The notes below the pieces were generated by a model. That model did no database searches. It saw only the letters and a program-made list of their open reading frames with translations, and had not been told where the DNA came from. A DNA stretch of 27,953 nucleotides, taken from positions 1-27,953 of IMG/VR virus record IMGVR_UViG_3300034789_000697. One strand, given 5' to 3'. This DNA comes from a virus. Made by a program: the position numbers and the translations under genes. Below, piece after piece: positions 1-5,999 of the stretch; the first letter of the stretch is position 1, and each line of letters starts with the position of its first letter.

Positions 1-87
1 ATTCCTGAGATTGTTCATGGTATCAAACTCAAAACTGGTGAAATAGTTCCTTATCAAACTGAGAAGGACTATCTCAAGGGGTTATAG
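1..87 (+). CDS. C-terminal end of an unidentified protein (partial)
   Basis: An open frame enters from the left edge and gives 28 residues ending in DYLKGL before a TAG stop. The start lies outside the window and the tail carries no motif I can assign. Its last ten bases are also the first ten bases of tRNA-Ala, and its stop codon is the T8-A9-G10 of that tRNA. The gene therefore cannot be changed at its end without altering the tRNA, and one transcript cannot give both an intact mRNA and a processed tRNA. Confidence 0.6.
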   Translation: MPEIVHGIKLKTGEIVPYQTEKDYLKGL

Positions 88-150
88 CTCAGTTGGTAGA
101 GCGCCTGCTTTGCAAGCAGGATGTCAGCGGTTCGAGTCCGCTTAACTCCA
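78..150 (+). tRNA. tRNA-Ala (UGC)
   Basis: A 73-base cloverleaf. Acceptor GGGGTTA pairs with TAACTCC (one G-T pair). The anticodon loop is TTTGCAA on a perfect CCTGC/GCAGG stem, and the T-arm contains GGTTCGAGTCC. The discriminator is A and no CCA is encoded, so a host CCA-adding enzyme would be needed. The U34 anticodon suits the A/T-ending codons of this phage. A late promoter motif overlaps its 3' end. Confidence 0.96.
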
Positions 151-156
151 TAAATA
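149..156 (+). promoter_or_regulatory. T4-type late promoter (CATAAATA)
   Basis: CATAAATA matches the T4 late consensus TATAAATA in seven of eight positions. It starts at the last bases of tRNA-Ala and lies ten bases before the ATG at 166. It probably drives the 166 and 378 genes. The placement resembles that at the 3' end of tRNA-Val near 24542. Confidence 0.6.
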
Positions 157-165
157 TTCAAAAAG

Positions 166-381
166 ATGAATCCCTACATTAAAGAACTCATAGAAGATTT
201 CAATGGGACAAACTATGAGCAGTTTGTGAAATACATTTATATGACTCTTCAAAGGGAAATTGATTCCTGTAGGGGCAAGGAAAAGAATAAATATATAAAG
301 ATAAAAAACGACATGCTCAGATACGTTACCTCAAACCGAGGTAGTGTTTCTCTTGCTCTTAGTAGAAATAGATATCAATGA
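166..381 (+). CDS. Small hypothetical protein (71 aa)
   Basis: A 71-residue soluble, charged protein with a mostly helical look (NPYIKELIEDF, then alternating K/E). No domain was recognised. It follows a late promoter by ten bases and its stop overlaps the start of the next gene as ATGA (378-381), so the two are probably translated together. With no strong ribosome site at 378, this frame may mainly serve to deliver ribosomes to the nucleotidyltransferase gene. Confidence 0.7.
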   Translation: MNPYIKELIEDFNGTNYEQFVKYIYMTLQREIDSCRGKEKNKYIKIKNDMLRYVTSNRGSVSLALSRNRYQ

Positions 382-1649
382 AATCCTTTTTTCAATTTTT
401 AAACGAATCTGCAACTCAGCAGGCACAACGTCTTGGTCTTGAAGGAGATGGTCATGGTGGTTGGTATGACCGTCAGACGGGTGAGTTTGTGGCAAAGACT
501 GAAAAGGGAAGATTAAAGTTTTATAATAAGCGTCAGAAAGTTGGTGGGGATGACCCTAACCAAACTGAATTAGAAAAAAATATATCTGATCCAAACTTCA
601 ATGACCCTGGTTTGCAGCAAGATGTTCCTCCTGAACAGCAGGCAGCACCAGTGCCAGAGGAACAACCACAAGTTGAAATTAGTCCTGATTTGGAAGCAGG
701 ACCACCACCAGTTCCCAAAACTAAAGGAACTTTGACTGTTGCATTTGGTAGATTTAACCCACCTCACGCAGGACATTTGCAGTTGATGGATACTGCAGCT
801 GCAGTTGCTGCTGAAGAAGATAGTGATTATTTAATTGTTCCTTCACGTTCAAATGATCCTAAAAAGAATCCTTTGGATGCTGATACTAAGGTTGCATTTA
901 TGAGAGGTATGTTCCCTCTTCATAGTTCTAGAATTCAGAACGATGTAAATACAAGAACTATCTTTGATGTGCTGAAAAAAGCACATAATGATGGATATAC
1001 TAATGTAAGAATTGTTGGTGGTGCTGATAGAGTAAAGGAGTTTGATAAACTTGCCAATAATTATAATGGTGCTCTCTATCAGTTTGATAATCTTGAGGTG
1101 TTATCTGCTGGTGATAGAGATCCTGATGCTGATGGAGTTGAAGGGATGTCTGCATCTAGATTGAGACTTGCTGCATCAGAAAATGATTTCAGAACTTTTA
1201 AATCTGCAATGCCTGAGGGTATGAGACCAAAAGATGCAAGAGAATTGTTCAATACTGTCCGTGCATCAATGGGTATTAATGAAGAGTGGGGTATCTGGGA
1301 AATGGCACCTAAGTTTGACCAACAAACTCTTCGTGAAAATTATGTCTCTAAGACTATCTTTAAAATTGGTCAGTTAGTTGAAAATATGAATACTGGTCTT
1401 ATTGGTCGTATCATCCGTAGAGGTGCTAATCATCTTATTTGTGTTACTGAAGATAAGATTATGTTTAAGGCATGGATTAAAGATGTTAATGAATCAGTTG
1501 TCAATGGTACGAAAAGGGGTGGTGTACCTGCAAATCAAAGAGAAGTTGGTACAGACTCTCACTTTAGATATGTGCAGTCTATGGTTCCAGGATGCACTAT
1601 GTCTAGCGGAAAGGACTTTATAAATAAATATAAGATAAGGAAATCGTAA
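378..1649 (+). CDS. Nucleotidyltransferase (NMN adenylyltransferase/cytidylyltransferase-like) with capsid-targeting-like N-terminus
   Basis: A 423-residue protein. Residues 1-10 (MKSFFQFLNE) resemble the T4 capsid-targeting sequence, with LNE/S as a candidate prohead-protease site. Residues 24-55 form a glycine/aromatic segment, and 60-115 are a Pro/Gln/Glu linker. Residues about 117-275 are a nucleotidyltransferase domain: FGRFNPPHAGH carries the HxGH nucleotide-binding motif (HAGH 130-133), and MSASRLR (257-263) matches the second ISxxRxR-type motif. The family joins a nucleotide to a phosphate-bearing substrate such as NMN, giving NAD. Residues 325-372 look like a small beta-barrel with a conserved IIRRGANHLI core. 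The substrate cannot be told from sequence; NAD salvage is the favoured guess. The gene is late-expressed and coupled to the 166 gene by ATGA. Confidence 0.85.
   Translation: MKSFFQFLNESATQQAQRLGLEGDGHGGWYDRQTGEFVAKTEKGRLKFYNKRQKVGGDDPNQTELEKNISDPNFNDPGLQQDVPPEQQAAPVPEEQPQVEISPDLEAGPPPVPKTKGTLTVAFGRFNPPHAGHLQLMDTAAAVAAEEDSDYLIVPSRSNDPKKNPLDADTKVAFMRGMFPLHSSRIQNDVNTRTIFDVLKKAHNDGYTNVRIVGGADRVKEFDKLANNYNGALYQFDNLEVLSAGDRDPDADGVEGMSASRLRLAASENDFRTFKSAMPEGMRPKDARELFNTVRASMGINEEWGIWEMAPKFDQQTLRENYVSKTIFKIGQLVENMNTGLIGRIIRRGANHLICVTEDKIMFKAWIKDVNESVVNGTKRGGVPANQREVGTDSHFRYVQSMVPGCTMSSGKDFINKYKIRKS
1619..1626 (+). promoter_or_regulatory. T4-type late promoter (TATAAATA) inside the end of the upstream gene
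   Basis: A perfect TATAAATA lies in the last codons of the nucleotidyltransferase gene, 38 bases before the ATG at 1665. In T4 this octamer is sufficient with gp55 and the sliding clamp. The spacing would give a leader of about 30 bases for the 1665 gene. It could be chance within the AT-rich codons for Phe-Ile-Asn-Lys. Confidence 0.5.
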
Positions 1650-1664
1650 TCGTAAAATCTTCCG

Positions 1665-2930
1665 ATGACTAAAAAGATATTTGAAGAACTTCCAGCACGT
1701 AAGCACTCCCCTGCTGCAGCACCTGTTGCTGCAAAAGGTAGTGATAGAAAAGAAAGTGGTGAGGGAGGTTCTGAGAAGAGAATCCGTCAAGCAGTGTATG
1801 ATATCCGATATCGTGCTAGAAGAGAGGGTATTGACTTGAGAGCAGCATACTCTCAGTATATGCAAAATAGTAATTTGAGTGCTCCCGAGCAAGCAGCAGT
1901 TAGAGCAAAACTGTTTGGCAAAGATGGTGGTGGTGATAAGAAAGAATCTTATACTCCATTAATGACTGACGGTGCAACTACATCAGTCGCTAATGCATTA
2001 TTCAAGGTTTTCGTTGAAGATCAACAAGAACAAGAATTTGTCTATGAAGATGAAGGTAGTGATAGAAAGTATAAGGTAAGAGTTACTGATGAGAAGACTA
2101 GTCGTTCGTATGTAAGATACGCTGACCGTGCAAAGATCAATGCTTTAAGAGCAAAAGGTCTTAAAGTTGAAATGACTGAGCACGGTGAACCTGTAGGTGA
2201 GCGTGGTAAGAAAGGAAAGATGGATCCTGTTGCTAAGAATCCAGCACAGAGAGATGGTGATGTAAACAACGATGGTAAGAAAGATGGTACTGATAAGTAC
2301 ATCTATAACCGTCGTGATGCAATCAATGCAGCAATTGCTAAGAAAAAAGCAATGAAAGAAGAGTTGATTGTTGATGGAACCACTTCAACTGAAGGTCAAA
2401 ACAAAGGCAAGATTACTGGCACTGGTGTAGATAACTATTCTACTGGTGTTGTTAAAGTAATGCCTGAAAATGGTGCTGATATTGATAAAATGAATAAAGT
2501 ACGTAAAGGAATTTACGCACATACTGAAGTTGAAATGTCTATTTCTCAGCGTCGTTTGATGGAAATGATTGCGGAGAAGAAAAAGGCAGATGCTTGTGCT
2601 CACAGTGGTGAAGGTAAAGACTGTGAAGTACATGGTATGAAAGCATGTCCTGATTCTGTTTCTGAAGGAATGGGTGGGGACTGTGGTCCTGAAGAAAAGA
2701 AAAAAGAAGATACTAGAGCAGATAAAACTTACCGTGAAGTTCTTAAGAACAAATTGAGATCAATGGGTAAAAAAGTTCTTGCTGCTACTGGTGATGATGC
2801 AGAAGATTCATACGAAAAGATGGCGACTGCTTCTTTCGTTAAGATGGATAAAATGACTGGTAAGATGGAACCTGTAAGTCTTTATAAGGAAGGTTACAGT
2901 AAAAAAAAGAAAAAAAGTAAAGGAAAGTGA
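1665..2930 (+). CDS. Probable virion-associated protein with Ca-binding-like loop (421 aa)
   Basis: A highly charged, Lys/Glu-rich protein with no enzymatic motif. At residues 199-210 the order D-x-N-x-D-G-x-x-D-x-x-D fits an EF-hand or dockerin-type calcium loop. Residues 310-345 hold five cysteines and two histidines that could bind a metal. The tail is almost pure lysine (KKKKKSKGK), suggesting contact with DNA. The N-terminus MTKKIFEELPAR has an FEEL stretch but does not align well with its CTS-bearing neighbours. Proteins of this character are typical of cyanomyovirus late regions; a structural or internal role is inferred from context and composition. Confidence 0.75.
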   Translation: MTKKIFEELPARKHSPAAAPVAAKGSDRKESGEGGSEKRIRQAVYDIRYRARREGIDLRAAYSQYMQNSNLSAPEQAAVRAKLFGKDGGGDKKESYTPLMTDGATTSVANALFKVFVEDQQEQEFVYEDEGSDRKYKVRVTDEKTSRSYVRYADRAKINALRAKGLKVEMTEHGEPVGERGKKGKMDPVAKNPAQRDGDVNNDGKKDGTDKYIYNRRDAINAAIAKKKAMKEELIVDGTTSTEGQNKGKITGTGVDNYSTGVVKVMPENGADIDKMNKVRKGIYAHTEVEMSISQRRLMEMIAEKKKADACAHSGEGKDCEVHGMKACPDSVSEGMGGDCGPEEKKKEDTRADKTYREVLKNKLRSMGKKVLAATGDDAEDSYEKMATASFVKMDKMTGKMEPVSLYKEGYSKKKKKSKGK

Positions 2931-2935
2931 GGGAT

Positions 2936-3451
2936 ATGAAAACATTTCAACAGTTTGCCGAACAGGCATATTCATCAAAGCAGATTGATGAAGGTCTTCT
3001 TAAACAGCTTGGTGTCAAAGCATTAGAATATGGTACAAGAAATGCACCAAAGGTTATTAGAGCGGTTAAAGGTCTATTCTCAAAAGGTAAACCGAAGCCA
3101 ATTCCTGCCGGTGATATTGGTGCTATGAGACTTCGCCAAGGTCAAGCAACAGATGCTGTGAATAGACTCAATAAGAGTACTGCAGCATCAAAGGCAAATG
3201 ATGCTACTCGCGCTGCAACGAGGGAAAGAACTAGATTGAATAATCTAGATCCTCGTGCTGTTAGTGACGCTAATAAGCGTAGAGAAGCTGCTCAAGTTAT
3301 GCAGAGAAATGTGGAAAAAGGTAGACCATCTTTTGCAGGACCACAACCAGTTGATAGATTAGACTACAGACCTGGTGATCCTATGTTTACAGATGCTCTG
3401 AAGAGATATTATGCTGCTAAGAGGGCAGGAGTAAAGGGACTTCCAAAATAA
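2936..3451 (+). CDS. Small basic late protein with capsid-targeting-like N-terminus (171 aa)
   Basis: I start it at ATG 2936, after GTGAGGG, rather than three codons upstream, because MKTFQQFAEQA then aligns with its paralogs. Residues 1-20 carry the pattern MKTFxxF followed by an IDE/G site, as recognised by T4-type prohead protease. The rest is basic and rich in Arg, Lys and Ala (GLFSKGKPKPIPAG, RAATRERTRLNNL), likely helical and DNA-compatible. No known domain. It follows the 1665 gene by five bases and should be co-transcribed with it. Inferred internal capsid protein. Confidence 0.75.
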   Translation: MKTFQQFAEQAYSSKQIDEGLLKQLGVKALEYGTRNAPKVIRAVKGLFSKGKPKPIPAGDIGAMRLRQGQATDAVNRLNKSTAASKANDATRAATRERTRLNNLDPRAVSDANKRREAAQVMQRNVEKGRPSFAGPQPVDRLDYRPGDPMFTDALKRYYAAKRAGVKGLPK

Positions 3452-3492
3452 AAGATTAAGTCGCTATATAGAGTATTGTATGCTCTAAAGCA

Positions 3493-3699
3493 ATGTTAGC
3501 ATTTCTCCTTCCGCTCGCATCAAAAATCATCAAAGATGCTGTCGCACAGATTCCTGAAAACGAAGAACTCGGTGAGAAGATGGTTGAGATCTGTCTTGTT
3601 ATCCTGGGTAAAGCGGTTAAGCTGACTAAGACAGATATGGATGACCAATTACTGGAAGTTGTCAAGAAGGCAATTGCCACCCGTGAAGGTGAGGAGTGA
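3493..3699 (+). CDS. Small conserved-looking phage protein (68 aa)
   Basis: A 68-residue protein starting MLAFLLPLASKIIKDAV, an amphipathic helix, followed by helices rich in Glu and Lys. It has the look of small membrane-associated phage proteins but lacks a full transmembrane span. There is no clear ribosome site before ATG 3493. Its stop lies inside the stem of a strong terminator, so it closes this late transcription unit. Function unknown; an accessory holin role is possible but not supported by any specific residue. Confidence 0.65.
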   Translation: MLAFLLPLASKIIKDAVAQIPENEELGEKMVEICLVILGKAVKLTKTDMDDQLLEVVKKAIATREGEE

Positions 3700-3712
3700 T
3701 TCCTCACTTTTT
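3689..3712 (+). terminator. Rho-independent terminator fused to the next late promoter
   Basis: Stem GTGAGGA (3689-3695) pairs perfectly with TCCTCAC (3701-3707) around a five-base loop, followed by a run of T. The last T of the tract is the first base of TATAAATA, so termination of one unit and start of the next share sequence. Confidence 0.85.
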
Positions 3713-3719
3713 ATAAATA
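3712..3719 (+). promoter_or_regulatory. T4-type late promoter (TATAAATA)
   Basis: A perfect octamer 29 bases upstream of ATG 3749, directly after the terminator T tract. It should give a short leader containing the ribosome site AAGGAA. Confidence 0.8.
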
Positions 3720-3748
3720 TCTTTATAAAGATTCACAGGTAAGGAAAC

Positions 3749-4042
3749 ATGTCTCTTTGGGGAAATACTGATACTTCTGGTGACGAGCCAAAGTTCACAA
3801 CCCATCACCAAGGTATGGATGCATCCAACTTTGATATTTTTGGTGTAGACGCAACTGAACTTGGTGTAGCAAATGCAGCATCTGGTGATGCTCGTAAGTA
3901 TGCACCTACTCACGAAGGATGGGTTGGTATCACAACTTACATGGATATGCACGGCAATCTCAGAGTTAAGTCTGAAACTGTTGTTGCACTGAACATTGCA
4001 TCTGGTGACCAGTCCGACGACACCATCTTCCCAGACAGCTGA
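3749..4042 (+). CDS. Putative virion structural protein (97 aa)
   Basis: A 97-residue acidic protein beginning MSLWGNTD, with many Gly, Asp, Thr and His residues and no membrane segment. It has its own late promoter and a good ribosome site (AAGGAA five bases before ATG), marking it as a well-expressed late product. That expression pattern and the composition suggest a small decoration or tail-associated protein. I do not recognise a named family. Confidence 0.7.
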   Translation: MSLWGNTDTSGDEPKFTTHHQGMDASNFDIFGVDATELGVANAASGDARKYAPTHEGWVGITTYMDMHGNLRVKSETVVALNIASGDQSDDTIFPDS

Positions 4043-4058
4043 TAACATGGGTTAATAT

Positions 4059-4430
4059 ATGAGATTTGATGAATTGAACGAGAGTAACTATCTACTCTTT
4101 GCTATAAAATTTTATAACAACCCACAATCAGTTACTAGGGATGATTTTGAGTCTGACCTAAAACGGATTCGTTATATTAAAAGACTGTTGAAGAGATATA
4201 AAAATACAGGTGAACTTAAGATTCACCTGATATTGAATCACCTTATTATATTGTTTAACGTCTTTGATGAAGCGGCAGTGCCGTTGTTGTTTTATCACTT
4301 GGAGGAGGAACTCTGGCCATCAATAAAGAGTTTCCTTGTCTTTCTGAAAAGAATACCAGAGTATCCAAAAAGTGATATTACAGGAATTCCTTTAGATTAT
4401 GACTGTCTAAAGCAATTAGAAGAACTTTAA
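4059..4430 (+). CDS. Conserved-looking hypothetical phage protein (123 aa)
   Basis: A helical, charged 123-residue protein (MRFDELNESNYLLFAIKFYN at the start) with Lys/Arg clusters (RIRYIKRLLKRYK). A similar short protein is, as I recall, common just upstream of the primase region in T4-like cyanophages, but no function is known. Its TAA stop overlaps the next ATG (TAATG at 4428-4432), indicating coupled translation. Confidence 0.75.
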   Translation: MRFDELNESNYLLFAIKFYNNPQSVTRDDFESDLKRIRYIKRLLKRYKNTGELKIHLILNHLIILFNVFDEAAVPLLFYHLEEELWPSIKSFLVFLKRIPEYPKSDITGIPLDYDCLKQLEEL

Positions 4431-4639
4431 TGGACATCGATAAAATTATTGACATCATTCGCAACCAAAAGTTGAACGAAATGATGGGTGCTGGTGCCGT
4501 TAGTGGTCCAACAAATAATGTTGGCGATGGTAAGATAGCTGGAACAGTTGAGGCAGGAGATGATCCTCCTGTAAGAAAGAAGAAAAGATATGTTTATGGA
4601 GGAAAAGGATCACGTAAGATGTGGATGAAAAATGGATGA
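4430..4639 (+). CDS. Small basic hypothetical protein (69 aa)
   Basis: The N-terminal 17 residues look like a helix (MDIDKIIDIIRNQKLNEMM). A Gly-rich middle follows, then a strongly basic tail (VRKKKRYVYGGKGSRKMWMKNG). The tail could bind nucleic acid or another virion protein. The start overlaps the previous stop and the end overlaps the next start by eight bases, placing it inside a coupled set of small genes. Function unknown. Confidence 0.7.
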   Translation: MDIDKIIDIIRNQKLNEMMGAGAVSGPTNNVGDGKIAGTVEAGDDPPVRKKKRYVYGGKGSRKMWMKNG

Positions 4640-5018
4640 CGCTGGGGTTAATGCTGCTATACTAGAAAGATTGGAGAGGGTAGTAGAATCCTTACAGGAT
4701 AATTCTGTAAAGATGGGACAACTCCTAGCGGTTCATAATGAGAAATTAGATAAACAAGATAGAATTGATGCTGTACTCTTTGAGAAGGTAGAAAGCGTAC
4801 ACAGAGAAGTTAATCGTAGAGCGGAAGAAATAAAGAAAGGTTGTGAAAGGGATATAAAAAAAATTGACGAGAGACTCAGGATTATGGAGAAGAAGATGTG
4901 GACCATTGCCGGTGCTTTGACAGTCATATCATTTTTTGTTAGTTTGCCAGGTCAAAAATTGATACAAAGTTTCTTGACTCCCGAACCACAGCAGGTTATA
5001 ATAGAGAGACAAAAGTGA
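4632..5018 (+). CDS. Coiled-coil membrane-anchored protein (128 aa)
   Basis: Residues 8-90 form a long charged helix with heptad-like leucines and isoleucines, likely a coiled coil. One transmembrane segment follows at about 93-112 (WTIAGALTVISFFVSLPG), then a short polar tail. This suggests a cytoplasmic coiled coil anchored in the membrane. A second protein of the same design starts at 17464. Such proteins sit in many phage lysis or membrane clusters, but no specific role can be assigned here. Confidence 0.7.
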   Translation: MDDAGVNAAILERLERVVESLQDNSVKMGQLLAVHNEKLDKQDRIDAVLFEKVESVHREVNRRAEEIKKGCERDIKKIDERLRIMEKKMWTIAGALTVISFFVSLPGQKLIQSFLTPEPQQVIIERQK

Positions 5019-5027
5019 TCTGTTGTA

Positions 5028-5999
5028 ATGGATCTGATTGATTCCAAGTACGTTGGATTGATTTCGTCACGCCTACAAAAATTCAAGAAGGTCAAATCTG
5101 ACCTGTACAACTTCCGTTGCCCTATCTGTGGAGACTCACAGAAGAACAAGAACAAGTGTCGTGGGTATATGTATGTTGTGAAGAACAATACCAACTTTAA
5201 GTGTCATAACTGTGGTGCTAGTTTGTCGTTGAATAATTTTATCAAGAAACTTGACACAACTCTGCATAAGCAATATACACTTGAAAAGTTCAAGGAGGGT
5301 CATACTGGACGTAGTTTTGTTGTTGATGAACCAGAGTTTACTTTCAAGAAACCAGTCTTCAAGAAAAAATTAAATCTACCAAAAGCATCAGAAAATCTCA
5401 TTGCGAACGATTACTTAGTAAAAAGAAAACTCAATCCAGAAAAGTTTTATTACACTGACAAATTTAAAGAGTGGTCAAATACACAAAAGCAAACCTTTGA
5501 CTCCACATATAGGGACGAACCGCGTATTATCATACCAATGTACAATACGGGCAAGAATCTTATTGGTTTTCAAGGAAGAAGTCTAACTCCAAACTCTGTT
5601 AAATATATCACTGTGATGTTGGATGATGATTCTCCGAAACTATACGGACTTGAAACCATCAATGAAGAAGAACCGATTTACATTGTTGAAGGACCCTTTG
5701 ACTCCACGTTCGTGGAAAACTCTGTTGCTATGTGTGGGTCCGATGTTGATATTCGGTCGTTTGGTTGGGGCGATCATATTTGGGTTCTTGATAATGAACC
5801 ACGTAACCGAGAAATCGTCAACCGAATCGCCAAACTCATCGATAGAGGAGAGAAGGTAGTAATCTGGAGAAACAACATTGTAGAGAAAGACATCAACGAT
5901 ATGGTCCTTGCTGGACATGACGTTATGTCTATGATAAAATTGAATACATATTCTGGTTTAGAAGCAAAAGTCAAATTTAACAGTTGGAAAAAAGTATGA
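5028..5999 (+). CDS. DNA primase, T4 gp61-like
   Basis: A 323-residue primase that would make RNA primers on the lagging strand together with the gp41-type helicase. An N-terminal zinc ribbon has C31-x2-C34 and C59-x2-C62 (plus C44). Residues about 165-290 form the toprim-like catalytic part: IYIVEGPFD gives the conserved glutamate-glycine, and HIWVLDNEPRNRE the acidic metal-binding strand. The length is close to T4 gp61 (342 aa). Its TGA overlaps the nrdA ATG (ATGA at 5996-5999), linking primer synthesis and dNTP production in one operon. Confidence 0.9.
   Translation: MDLIDSKYVGLISSRLQKFKKVKSDLYNFRCPICGDSQKNKNKCRGYMYVVKNNTNFKCHNCGASLSLNNFIKKLDTTLHKQYTLEKFKEGHTGRSFVVDEPEFTFKKPVFKKKLNLPKASENLIANDYLVKRKLNPEKFYYTDKFKEWSNTQKQTFDSTYRDEPRIIIPMYNTGKNLIGFQGRSLTPNSVKYITVMLDDDSPKLYGLETINEEEPIYIVEGPFDSTFVENSVAMCGSDVDIRSFGWGDHIWVLDNEPRNREIVNRIAKLIDRGEKVVIWRNNIVEKDINDMVLAGHDVMSMIKLNTYSGLEAKVKFNSWKKV

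Noticed and set aside
5251-5279. TTGACA-17-TATACA inside the primase gene
   Set aside because: Spacing is ideal but it lies in mid-gene with a poor -10 and no gene start nearby; likely chance.
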